From NCBI GenBank assembly GCA_964386915.1, contig CAYLUQ010000010.1, forward strand, positions 21,600-85,599: a stretch of 64,000 bases of DNA, in the 5' to 3' direction. A program made the position numbers and the translations under genes. Positions 25,736 through 34,144 of the stretch are shown in pieces (within the stretch, counting starts at the first letter, position 1; the number at the start of each line of letters is the position of its first letter). The stretch is from JADHMP01 sp964386915 (GTDB lineage: Bacteria; Bacteroidota; Bacteroidia; Flavobacteriales; Flavobacteriaceae). The notes beneath the pieces were generated by a model that was not told the DNA's origin, did not search any database, and saw only the letters and a program-made list of their open reading frames with translations.

Positions 25736-26568
25736 TTTTCATTAACCTTATAAAAACGCTGGGCATTACCATAAAAAATAGCCTCTTGTTCTTGGGTGCT
25801 AAAGGAAGCATAATAGGAAAGGGCCAATTGAAGAATTTTTTCAAAACGACCACCTAAAAGGCAAACCGGCCAGTCGGAGCCAAAAAGAAGACGATCAGTT
25901 CCGAAGGCATCGGTAACGATGTCTAAATAAGGAATAAAATCATTGAATTTCCAATTTTGCCAATCGGCTTCGGTCACCATACCGGATACCTTGCAACTCA
26001 CATTGGGAAAAGCAGCTAGTTCTTGTAGGTGCTCTTTCCAAGGCGAAATTTCTTTTTTCTTTATGTAGGGTTTGGCTAAATGATCTAATACAAAACGATG
26101 GTTTGGGAAGGCCTTCACAAACCGAATGGTTTCTTCCAATTGATGCGGAAAGACCAACAAATCATAACTGTAGTCATAAGCCGCTAATTTTTGAATTCCG
26201 GCTCTAAAGTCTTTTCGATCGAGAAAACCGTTGGGTTCTTTTTGCACAATATGACGATAGCCTTTTAAGCTAGGCTGATCTGAAAATTTTTCTAGGGTTT
26301 CTTCTACTTGGCTTTGCGTAAAATCTGCCCAACCCACAACGCCTAAAATAAGGGGGTTTTTTTGGGCTAAATCCAATAAAAAAGAGGTTTCTGCCTCACT
26401 GGTGTCCGCCTGAACAGCAATGCTACCAACCACCTTATTTTGCGCATAGATAGGGGCTATATCCTGGGGCATAAAATCCCGTTGTAAAATGCGCATCGTG
26501 TCATCAATCCAAGCATCTCGTTGTGGATCAAACTGCCAAAAGTGCTGATGGCTGTCAATTATTTTCAT
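25732..26568 (-). CDS. Amidohydrolase-2 family lactonase, probably L-fuconolactonase
   Basis: 278 residues of the TIM-barrel amidohydrolase family (COG3618). The entry motif IIDSHQHFWQFDPQRDAW is followed by QADTSEAETSFLL, the strand-6 HLAKPYIK and the strand-8 DRLLFGSDWPVCLLGG with the metal/catalytic Asp. Family members open sugar lactones to aldonates. It overlaps both neighbours in the operon by 4 bases (ATGA), so the genes are translationally coupled and act on the same substrate chain. Confidence 0.88.
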   Translation of the reverse strand: MKIIDSHQHFWQFDPQRDAWIDDTMRILQRDFMPQDIAPIYAQNKVVGSIAVQADTSEAETSFLLDLAQKNPLILGVVGWADFTQSQVEETLEKFSDQPSLKGYRHIVQKEPNGFLDRKDFRAGIQKLAAYDYSYDLLVFPHQLEETIRFVKAFPNHRFVLDHLAKPYIKKKEISPWKEHLQELAAFPNVSCKVSGMVTEADWQNWKFNDFIPYLDIVTDAFGTDRLLFGSDWPVCLLGGRFEKILQLALSYYASFSTQEQEAIFYGNAQRFYKVNEK

Positions 26569-27419
26569 TGGTTAAAGGCAATTACTTTTTGTTGGGCAAC
26601 ACCCAAATTGTCAATTCCCAACTCCATAACATCTCCAGGTTTTAAATATTGAGGAGGATCAAAGCCTAGACCCACTCCAGAGGGGGTCCCCGTTGAGATG
26701 ATGTCTCCTGGCAAAAGGGTCATAAATTGGCTAATGTAGCTCACTACAGTGGGGATATTAAACACAAAATCAGAGGTATTGCTGTTTTGAAGCAGTTCTC
26801 CATTGCGTTTTAGCCATAGGTTGAGGTTGTGAGGATCGTCAATTTCATCGGGTGTTGCCATAAAAGGGCCAAGGGGTGCAAAGGTGTCACAGCTTTTTCC
26901 TTTTACCCACTGCCCAGAGCGTTCCAATTGAAACCCACGTTCACTAATATCATTGTGAAGCATATAGCCGCCTACATAATCCATCGCTTTGTTTAGAGGC
27001 ACATAAGAGGCTTTTTTTCCAATCACAACGGCTAGTTCCACTTCCCAATCGGTTTTGTCTCCCTCTCTGGGGAGCATCACATCATCATTAGGGCCACAAA
27101 TTGCAGTAGTAGCCTTAAAAAATAAAACAGGTTCATCTGGAATTTGCATACCACTTTCTTTGGCGTGTTTGCCATAGTTAAGTCCTACACAAACTATTTT
27201 AGAAGGGTCTTTTAGAGGAGGCCCTAAACGAACCGATCCTTCAACTACAGGGCAATTGGATTTGTTTTGACTAAACCACCGTTGCAGTTTTTCCAATCCG
27301 TTGATTTCAAAAAAGTGACGGGTGTAATCACTGCCTATGGCAGAAACGTCATAGCGCACTCCCTCATCTAATAATCCGGGTTTTTCTTCTCCGGGATTTC
27401 CAAAGCGTATTAATTTCAT
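26565..27419 (-). CDS. Fumarylacetoacetase-fold hydrolase, probably 2,4-diketo-3-deoxy-L-fuconate hydrolase
   Basis: 284 residues with the FAH fold: KIVCVGLNYGKHAKESGM, the metal ligands in DWEVELAVVIGKKA plus HNDISERGFQ, and the late TGTPSGVGLGF. Members near fucose/rhamnose dehydrogenase genes cleave the 2,4-diketo-3-deoxy acid to pyruvate and lactate. Automatic annotation often calls such proteins ureidoglycolate lyase; the operon here argues against that. It begins immediately after the upstream SDR gene and overlaps the lactonase gene by 4 bases. Confidence 0.85.
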   Translation of the reverse strand: MKLIRFGNPGEEKPGLLDEGVRYDVSAIGSDYTRHFFEINGLEKLQRWFSQNKSNCPVVEGSVRLGPPLKDPSKIVCVGLNYGKHAKESGMQIPDEPVLFFKATTAICGPNDDVMLPREGDKTDWEVELAVVIGKKASYVPLNKAMDYVGGYMLHNDISERGFQLERSGQWVKGKSCDTFAPLGPFMATPDEIDDPHNLNLWLKRNGELLQNSNTSDFVFNIPTVVSYISQFMTLLPGDIISTGTPSGVGLGFDPPQYLKPGDVMELGIDNLGVAQQKVIAFNQ

Positions 27420-28187
27420 TTAACTATTTAATTTAATAAAACCTCCGTCAATAGGAACATCGGTGCCGGTGATAAAACCGGCTTCATCCGAACACAAATA
27501 GAGTGCTAGATCAGCCACTTCTTGTGGTGTTCCCATCCGACCAATAGGTTGCGTTTTTGATAATTTTTCAAACATTTCTGCTTCTTTTCCCGGATAGTTT
27601 TGTTCCAAAAACCCATCCACAAAGGGCGTATGAATACGAGCCGGAGAAATACTGTTGCATCTAATACCATCTGCCATATAATCTTTGGCTATAGAATAGG
27701 TCATGGCCAGCACGGCACCTTTGGTCATAGAATAAGCAAAACGGTCTGCCACAGCCACCGAACCAGCTATAGAAGCCATGTTTAGTATGCAGCCTTTTTG
27801 TTGTTTTTTAAACAGGGGAAGCACTGCTTTGGAGCAATTGAAAACGCCTTTAATGTTCACATCATATAGTTTGTCAAGTACGGCCTCATCAGTGTTTTCT
27901 AGATTCCCTACATGGGCAATACCTGCATTATTGATCAAAATATCAAGTCTTTCAAGAGGTTTGAGGGTTTGCTCAAGGGCAGAAAAATCTTGAACATCAC
28001 AGCGGTGTAGAACGGCTTTTCCGTTTGCCTCCTGAATGGTGTTGGCTAACGTGTTGAGTTTATCTTGATCTAAATCGAGGAGGTGAACGGTGGCTCCTTG
28101 TTGAGCAAAAGTGAGGGCAATTGCTTTGCCAATGCCACTACCAGCACCGGTAATGAGGGCGTGCTTTTGAGAAAGATTAAATTTCAT
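27420..28187 (-). CDS. SDR-family dehydrogenase, probably 2-keto-3-deoxy-L-fuconate dehydrogenase
   Basis: 255 residues with a canonical SDR active site: GAGSGIG cofactor loop, NNAG, Ser in NMASIAG, and Tyr/Lys in FAYSMTKGAV. It would oxidise the 4-hydroxyl of the 2-keto-3-deoxy acid, giving the diketo acid that the next enzyme cleaves. It is the first gene of the operon. I chose the ATG at 28187 (MKFNLSQKHALITG); an in-frame TTG at 28205 adds six unconvincing residues. A TATATTTG box lies 38-45 bases upstream. Confidence 0.85.
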   Translation of the reverse strand: MKFNLSQKHALITGAGSGIGKAIALTFAQQGATVHLLDLDQDKLNTLANTIQEANGKAVLHRCDVQDFSALEQTLKPLERLDILINNAGIAHVGNLENTDEAVLDKLYDVNIKGVFNCSKAVLPLFKKQQKGCILNMASIAGSVAVADRFAYSMTKGAVLAMTYSIAKDYMADGIRCNSISPARIHTPFVDGFLEQNYPGKEAEMFEKLSKTQPIGRMGTPQEVADLALYLCSDEAGFITGTDVPIDGGFIKLNS

Positions 28188-28224
28188 TGGTGTTACTTCC
28201 AGCAATTTAAATTTGCTTGTTTCT

Positions 28225-28232
28225 CAAATATA
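28225..28232 (-). promoter_or_regulatory. -7 box of the fucose-type operon promoter
   Basis: TATATTTG on the minus strand (TAnnTTTG). A GTTTA sequence about 19 bases further upstream could serve as an imperfect -33 box. Transcription would start about 31 bases before the first gene. Confidence 0.5.
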
Positions 28233-28282
28233 CTTAAATCCTATGGAATGTAAACGGCTTGGGGCGGGAGAAATGGAGATGT

Positions 28283-29929
28283 TTATTTTTTAAACTTTGA
28301 ACGTTTTTTCATCTTTTTAGACGGAGATCCAAAGGTTTTCTCTTTTTTGGTAAGCTCAACAGAAATGGCTCTTTGATCGAGCATAAAATTTTCAAAAGTG
28401 CTTAAAACTAAATCCTTAAAGCCGTGTTCCATAGAGAAAAAAGAAAAGTTTTTCATTACTTCTACTTGAAATATATCGTCACGTCCCACTGACAGTGTAG
28501 CTCTTAAAAAATCTTTTAAAGAAGTCCACTCATATTGGTCTCGTGCTCCGATATTAATAAAATAGCGATCATTTTTACTTTTTCTGTTTCTTTTGCTGCC
28601 GGATGAGGCTTGGGTATCTTCTCTTTGAACGGGTTTTTCTAGCTTAATAGGCTTTAGGTCTTTAGAAAGCATTAGCGCCAAAAGGTCTTCTTTGGAATAG
28701 CTTTCAAAAGCACTATTCAATTCTTGAAAATAGTCATGAAAATCACCATTTAAAGGGGTTTCCTTAAGTGTTCTTACCCAATGATCAAGTTGCAGTTTTT
28801 GAAGATTTTGGGCATTGGGAAGCTCCATTTCTTTGATTTTAATCTGCATTTTATTTTGGATGAGCTTCAGTTTCCGCAAGTGCGATTTAGGCAATAAGAT
28901 GATTGAAATTCCTTTTTTTCCGGCTCTACCGGTTCTTCCACTTCGGTGTGTATACACTTCAATTTCATCTGGAAGTTGGTAGTTAATAACATGTGTAATA
29001 TCATCAACATCAATTCCACGAGCAGCCACATCTGTGGCTACTAGAAGCTGAATTTTCTTTTTCCGAAAAGACTGCATAACTGCATCTCTTTGGTTTTGAC
29101 TTAAATCACCATGAAGGGCAGCGGCTTTATAGCCATCTTCTTGCAGTCGTTCGGCTACTTTTTGGGTTTCAATTTTGGTACGGCAAAATATGCAGCCAAA
29201 AATATCGGGATAGAGGTTGATTAAAATTTGAAGGGTCTGATAGCGTTCTCGAGCGTTAATCACATAATATTGATGCTCCACCATTTTGGTTCCGGTGTTT
29301 CTACCACCCACTTCAATTTCAACCGGGTTGTGCATGAATTTTTGCGCAATGCGATGCACTTCATTGGGCATGGTGGCCGAAAACAGCCAAGTGTTTTTAG
29401 TGTTTGGGGTATGTGTTAAAATGGACTTTATGTCTTCATAAAACCCCATATTGAGCATTTCATCAGCTTCATCAAGCACACAATAGGAAATGTCTTGTAT
29501 GTTAACCAACTTTCGTTTGATCATATCTTTGAGTCTGCCTGGAGTGGCCACCACAACATGAGCTCCTTTTTTTATTTTTTTGGCCTGTTCGTTGATGTTG
29601 GCCCCGCCATAGATAGCAACAATCGACATGCCTTTTTGACCGGCACTGTAGCGTTCCATTTCGGTTGTTATTTGCAAACAGAGTTCGCGCGTTGGAGCCA
29701 GAATTAGCCCTTGTGTTTCACGTTGTTTAGTGTCAAGTTTTTGAAGCAACGGAAACCCGAAGGCGGCTGTTTTTCCCGTTCCGGTTTGGGCCAGGGCTAC
29801 AATGTCAGTGTCTTGATTAAGCAGTACAGGAATTACTTTTTCTTGAACAGGTGTTGGGTTTTCAAAACCCAAAGCATCAATCGTGTTGATTAAATCAGGT
29901 TGCAATCCCAGGGATTGGAATGTGGTCAT
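28283..29929 (-). CDS. DEAD-box RNA helicase with DbpA-like RNA-binding domain
   Basis: 548 residues. All helicase motifs are present in order: NPTPVQEKVIP (Q motif), AQTGTGKTAAFG (about 46-57), PTRELCLQ, TPGRLKD, DEAD (about 153), SATMP, RGIDVDDITHV and HRSGRTGRAGKKG. After a linker, residues of about 462-540 form a DbpA/CsdA-type domain (RYFINIGARDQYEWTSLKDFL). A Lys-rich tail ends the protein. Likely roles are ribosome assembly or cold-stress RNA remodelling. It lies between sugar genes but has its own promoter box. Confidence 0.93.
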   Translation of the reverse strand: MTTFQSLGLQPDLINTIDALGFENPTPVQEKVIPVLLNQDTDIVALAQTGTGKTAAFGFPLLQKLDTKQRETQGLILAPTRELCLQITTEMERYSAGQKGMSIVAIYGGANINEQAKKIKKGAHVVVATPGRLKDMIKRKLVNIQDISYCVLDEADEMLNMGFYEDIKSILTHTPNTKNTWLFSATMPNEVHRIAQKFMHNPVEIEVGGRNTGTKMVEHQYYVINARERYQTLQILINLYPDIFGCIFCRTKIETQKVAERLQEDGYKAAALHGDLSQNQRDAVMQSFRKKKIQLLVATDVAARGIDVDDITHVINYQLPDEIEVYTHRSGRTGRAGKKGISIILLPKSHLRKLKLIQNKMQIKIKEMELPNAQNLQKLQLDHWVRTLKETPLNGDFHDYFQELNSAFESYSKEDLLALMLSKDLKPIKLEKPVQREDTQASSGSKRNRKSKNDRYFINIGARDQYEWTSLKDFLRATLSVGRDDIFQVEVMKNFSFFSMEHGFKDLVLSTFENFMLDQRAISVELTKKEKTFGSPSKKMKKRSKFKK

Positions 29930-29946
29930 AAATAGTTTTATGCCTG

Positions 29947-29954
29947 CAAAAGTA
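29947..29954 (-). promoter_or_regulatory. -7 box of the DEAD-box helicase gene
   Basis: TACTTTTG on the minus strand, 17 bases before the ATG. It matches TAnnTTTG, but no TTTG box stands at the usual distance. Confidence 0.4.
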
Positions 29955-30025
29955 GTGCTTTAAACCCAAAGAAAGCGGCTTTTCTTAATTAATTGAAAAC
30001 CACACTGCAACCAGATTAGGCTGGT

Positions 30026-31486
30026 TTATACTTCCCAGCCTGGTCGGTAGCTTCTTGTCACAAATTGATTGGCCTCTTCTAAATTGGTAATTTTCATACG
30101 CTCACCATCCCAAAGTAATTTTTTACGACCATAGAATTGCATTCTACCATTTTTATCTTCCCGTCTCAGCATATAACTTCTAATAGCTAAATTACCCATG
30201 AGCACGGTTTCTGTCATAGGCCCAGCATAGTCAAAAGAGGACGTAAGGGCTTTGTGCTCTTTACTGTTAAATCCAGCTTTACAAGCATCTACCCATTTTC
30301 TTTGATGCCCATATTCAGGCTCTGCCATTTTTTCAACCTCAGGGCCAAATTCGGTAGTGCCATCGTTGAGATAAAGTTTAGGAGTGAGGGGTGAACTATC
30401 ATTAATATTAGTAGAAATGATACCTTTTTCACCAATAATTAACACGCCATTGGCACTATTAGGACCTCCAATATCATGATCAGCCGGAATTATGGCAGGG
30501 TGTGGGGGTCTAATGCCGCCATCGCTCCAAGTCATTTGGATGGGTGCTTTACTTTTTTCAGTGGCTTCAAAATTAATGGTAACTAAAGAAGCAGAAGGGC
30601 ATCCTTCAGGGTGATAATCAGGGGTCCACATTTGACTAAAAATACTTCCCACACTACATTCAGCATCGGTAGGATATTTTAGGCCTAAGGTTCTAAAAGG
30701 AATGTCAATGAGGTGGCAACCTACATCACCAAGAGCACCTGTGCCATAATCCCACCAACCTCTCCAGTTGAAGGGGTGCATTTTAGGGGTATAGGGTTTT
30801 TCGGGAGCCGGGCCGAGCCATAAATTCCAATCGAGGGCCTCTGGTTTGAGGCTTGGATCGGGTTGAGGCATAGCCACCCCTTGTGGCCATACGGGTCTGT
30901 TGGTCCAAATTTTCACTTCAGAAATTGGGCCTATGGTATCACTGTCAATCCAATGTTGCACCATATTTAATAAAGGATTTGACCCTCCTTGATTTCCCAT
31001 TTGGCTCACAATTTTATGCTCTCTTGCCATTTCGGTAAGCATACGCGCCTCTCGAATGTTATGTGTCATGGGTTTTTGCACATAAACGTGTTTGCCTCTT
31101 TCCATAGCAAAGGCTGCTGCAGGACCATGAACGTGGTCTGGGGTGGAAATGGTTACTGCATCTATGTCTTTTTCTTTGTCCAACATTTCCCGATAATCGG
31201 CATAGAGTTTGGCTTTTGGAAATCGCTCTACCGATTTTGCGGCACTTCCAGAAAAGTCAACATCACAAAGGGCAGCCACTCGTTCTCTGCCTTGCACTGA
31301 GGCATTGTTAATATCACTAGCACCTTTTCCACCTGAACCAATAGCGGCAAGATTCAATTGGTCGCTAGGCGCCATATAGCCGGGTCCTCCTAAAACGTGC
31401 CTAGGAACAATGAAAAGACTGCTGGCTGCTGCTGTTGTTTTGATAAAATTACGTCTCGATTGAGAATTTTTATTTTTTGATTTCAT
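30026..31486 (-). CDS. Secreted Gfo/Idh/MocA-family oxidoreductase (QKP variant)
   Basis: 486 residues. The start has a twin-arginine-like motif (SRRNFIKTTAAASSLFIVP), so export is likely. A Rossmann domain (LNLAAIGSGGKGASD, VAALCDVDFSG) is followed by TISTPDHVHGPAAAFAMERG and YVQKPMTHNIREA. The usual EKP motif reads QKP here. The C-terminal domain has PFNWRGWWDYGTGALGDVGCHLIDI. The function is probably oxidation of a sugar or sugar derivative in the periplasm, substrate unknown. It is longer than the Gfo/Idh protein at 21168 and is monocistronic. Confidence 0.87.
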   Translation of the reverse strand: MKSKNKNSQSRRNFIKTTAAASSLFIVPRHVLGGPGYMAPSDQLNLAAIGSGGKGASDINNASVQGRERVAALCDVDFSGSAAKSVERFPKAKLYADYREMLDKEKDIDAVTISTPDHVHGPAAAFAMERGKHVYVQKPMTHNIREARMLTEMAREHKIVSQMGNQGGSNPLLNMVQHWIDSDTIGPISEVKIWTNRPVWPQGVAMPQPDPSLKPEALDWNLWLGPAPEKPYTPKMHPFNWRGWWDYGTGALGDVGCHLIDIPFRTLGLKYPTDAECSVGSIFSQMWTPDYHPEGCPSASLVTINFEATEKSKAPIQMTWSDGGIRPPHPAIIPADHDIGGPNSANGVLIIGEKGIISTNINDSSPLTPKLYLNDGTTEFGPEVEKMAEPEYGHQRKWVDACKAGFNSKEHKALTSSFDYAGPMTETVLMGNLAIRSYMLRREDKNGRMQFYGRKKLLWDGERMKITNLEEANQFVTRSYRPGWEV

Positions 31487-31594
31487 GGAAATAAATTTTG
31501 TCGAACATTTAAAATTAAATTTTTTTTAGAAACTGTGTTCTTAAATATACATTATTTTAAATTTTGATAAGATATTTGCAGGCATTATTAGTCT

Positions 31595-32743
31595 ATGGAA
31601 TTATCACATAATAAAATTAAAGTTGCCTTAGGACTTTCCTTTTTTTTATCCGGTGCCTGTTTTTCCACCTGGGCCTCGAGAATTCCAACCATTAAAGAAA
31701 CTTTTTCGTTAAATGAGGCAGAGTTGGGTAGTTTACTTTTTGTATTGCCTGTTAGTTCTCTAATAGGATTGCCAATTTCAGGTTGGTTAGTGGCAAAATT
31801 TGATAGTCGCTATCCCTTGTTAGTTGGATTTGTGTTTTTCTGTTTGGGTCTTTTTGCCATTGGGTTGTCCACCACTTTGTTTCAGCTAACTATGGCCGTT
31901 TTTCTTTTTTCGTTTAGCATGCGCATCATTAATATTGCCATGAATACCCAATCGCTCATGGTTCAAAAAATGTATCCCAAAAAAATTAATGGGCTCATGC
32001 ACGGATTGTGGAGTCTAGGCGGACTCACTGGTATTTTATTTTCAACCCTTATGGTTCGTTTAGAATTAGGCTTAGTGCCCCATTTACTTTCGGTGGGTGG
32101 AGTAACCCTGGTGTTGTGTTTTCTTTCCTTTCCCTATTTACTACAAAACGACCGCCAATCGGAGGGGAATAAAATTATTTTTGGAAAACCAGATAAATAT
32201 ATATTGACCTTGGGCTTACTCGTTTTTTTTGCAGCCGTTTGTGAAGGTGGAATGTATGATTGGAGTGGGGTCTATTTTAGAGAGGTTGTGGGGGTAGAGC
32301 TTTTTACGCTCAGTTATTTGGCTTTTATGGTTTCCATGACGCTTTCTCGTTTTATTTCCGATCGGTTTATCGAAAAATTGGGAGAATCTAAATACTATAT
32401 CATTTCTGCTTCTGTGGCTCTTGTAGGCATAGCTATGATCATTCTTTTCCCCTATTTTATTCCGGCTCTCATTGGGTTTTCCATTGCTGGTTTTGGTGTG
32501 GCTGCCATTTTTCCTATGACGTTTACCATGACGAGCAAATCAAAAAAATATGCACCCGGTGTAGCTATTTCGTTAGTTGCCACCTACGCCACAGTGGGCA
32601 TTTTGATAGGGCCTCCTCTCATTGGTTATATTGCCCATATTTTTAAACTCCAATATGCATTTGTCCTCTTTTTTATTGCCATTTTAACCATCATTCCCTT
32701 GTCAAGAGAGTTGTTTAAAATTTTGGAAGCTGATAAAAATTAA
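31595..32743 (+). CDS. MFS transporter, YbjJ-like
   Basis: 382 residues, about 12 membrane helices. The first loop (GACFSTWASRIPTIKETFSLNEAELGSLLF) and GLMHGLWSLGGLTGI fit the small YbjJ-like MFS branch, whose substrates are mostly unknown. It lies alone, between the divergent Gfo/Idh gene and the convergent DUF2231/cytochrome gene. The surroundings suggest a sugar or sugar-derived compound, but no residue pattern shows this. Confidence 0.82.
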   Translation: MELSHNKIKVALGLSFFLSGACFSTWASRIPTIKETFSLNEAELGSLLFVLPVSSLIGLPISGWLVAKFDSRYPLLVGFVFFCLGLFAIGLSTTLFQLTMAVFLFSFSMRIINIAMNTQSLMVQKMYPKKINGLMHGLWSLGGLTGILFSTLMVRLELGLVPHLLSVGGVTLVLCFLSFPYLLQNDRQSEGNKIIFGKPDKYILTLGLLVFFAAVCEGGMYDWSGVYFREVVGVELFTLSYLAFMVSMTLSRFISDRFIEKLGESKYYIISASVALVGIAMIILFPYFIPALIGFSIAGFGVAAIFPMTFTMTSKSKKYAPGVAISLVATYATVGILIGPPLIGYIAHIFKLQYAFVLFFIAILTIIPLSRELFKILEADKN

Positions 32744-32756
32744 GGCTAAAATGGGG

Positions 32757-34139
32757 TTAATAAACAGCCTCATCTGAGGCAATTTTTGGCAGCTTGAAAT
32801 TACCGATTAAAATCCTCTTCTCTTGCGCTTCTGGAAGGTTAATAGAAGCACTATCTTGACTTAGCTTGCTGTTAAAAAGATATATTTCTTTCACGTTAGA
32901 AAGCGCATAGAGTTTTTCCAGATAAGAGCTTTCAAAAAGGGTATGCGTAAGGTGCAAAAAGGTCAGTCGTTCTAGTGGCTGCAATAGTTCAAAGTTTGCT
33001 CCTGTCACAGCGGTGTAATCTAATTTTAGCACCACCAAGTTGGGAAAGTTTTGGAGTTTTGTTAACACCGCATCACTCACTTGTGTTTTAGACAAATCTA
33101 AAACCACAATGTGTTCGGCGAGAGGAAGTAATTTTTCGAGATCTTGATCGGCAAAAGCAGGTTGATTGACCGCAGAAATTTCCAACCAATTCGAATTTTG
33201 ATTCACAGGAAGCACTATGAGATTAAAATCTAGTAAGGACTTTAAAGCCGTTGATGCAGGAGCTTGTAATTCTTCTTCTGGGTAGAGGCTTTCTTCATTT
33301 GATTTGAAAAAGGGCATGAGTAATGCTCGCGCATTGTTGAGTGCGAGGAGATCATTCTTTGGTGCTCCTTCCTTTACCCAAGTTTCCAATAGGGTCATTT
33401 CTACTTGGGAGAATTGTGTTTTTGAAGAGGGAGGCATATGCTTTTTGTGGGTTAAGGGTAGATGGGTTCGTTGCCAGAAAGCGCTTTTTTCTGGATTGGA
33501 AAAGTTAATGATCTCCCCATGTTCACCTCCTTTAAGAATTGCTTCATATTGGTGTAATTGAAGCCCTCCTTTTGTTTTTTTGGGGTTGTGGCAACTCACG
33601 CATTTTTGTTGCAGTAGGGGATTAATTAGGTCATCATACCAAACCAAAATTTCAATTTGGGAAGGATCAATTTCAATTTGTTTTGGGGCGCTACTCCAAC
33701 CCAAACGTTCTTTAAATGCTTGCGGAAGGGGCTCAACCAAATAGTCATCTCCATGCGTTAAATTACCTCCGAAATGTCCTGCCAAAAGGAGTGCTATAAA
33801 AAGAGTTCCTCCAAAAAAGGAAACTTTTGTAGTGGGGAGAAATTTGTTAAGCAATCTAAAATAGAGCAACCAACAAAGAAGAGTTGTGAGCAGGCTAAAA
33901 AAAAGATGGAGTTGCACACTTTCAAAACTATAGCCTTCTAAATTATAATGAACTAGACCACTAAACACGGCTATGAGAGCACTGATTCCAGACCAGAAAA
34001 AAAGAAACTGTAGTACTTTTTGGTTCGCTTTTACTTTTTGTTCATACACCAGCAACAATAAACCCATTAGGATAAAACCAATGGGTAAATGAACTACCAA
34101 TGGGTGTATGCGTCCAAAAAGCTCAACTAACACCTCCAT
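32757..34139 (-). CDS. Membrane DUF2231 / cytochrome c protein with C-terminal leucine-rich repeats
   Basis: 460 residues in three parts. Residues 1-150 are a four- or five-helix DUF2231 membrane domain (HPLVVHLPIGFILMG). Residues of about 165-265 are a planctomycete-type cytochrome c segment with one haem site (KCVSCHNPKKTKGGLQL). Residues of about 310-440 are leucine-rich-repeat-like (LPLAEHIVVLDLSKTQVSD, FPNLVVLKLDYTAVTG, LERLTFLHLTHTLF). It lies 5 bases after the DUF1501 gene and ends the three-gene operon. It is probably the membrane anchor or electron acceptor of the cluster's oxidation system. Confidence 0.85.
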   Translation of the reverse strand: MEVLVELFGRIHPLVVHLPIGFILMGLLLLVYEQKVKANQKVLQFLFFWSGISALIAVFSGLVHYNLEGYSFESVQLHLFFSLLTTLLCWLLYFRLLNKFLPTTKVSFFGGTLFIALLLAGHFGGNLTHGDDYLVEPLPQAFKERLGWSSAPKQIEIDPSQIEILVWYDDLINPLLQQKCVSCHNPKKTKGGLQLHQYEAILKGGEHGEIINFSNPEKSAFWQRTHLPLTHKKHMPPSSKTQFSQVEMTLLETWVKEGAPKNDLLALNNARALLMPFFKSNEESLYPEEELQAPASTALKSLLDFNLIVLPVNQNSNWLEISAVNQPAFADQDLEKLLPLAEHIVVLDLSKTQVSDAVLTKLQNFPNLVVLKLDYTAVTGANFELLQPLERLTFLHLTHTLFESSYLEKLYALSNVKEIYLFNSKLSQDSASINLPEAQEKRILIGNFKLPKIASDEAVY

Positions 34140-34144
34140 ACATT

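Noticed and set aside
26565..27419. Ureidoglycolate lyase annotation for the FAH-fold protein
   Set aside because: No purine or allantoin genes are nearby; it is coupled to fucose/rhamnose-type dehydrogenase and lactonase genes.
30010..30027. AACCAG/CTGGTT hairpin after the second Gfo/Idh gene as a terminator
   Set aside because: Only six base pairs and no T run on either side.
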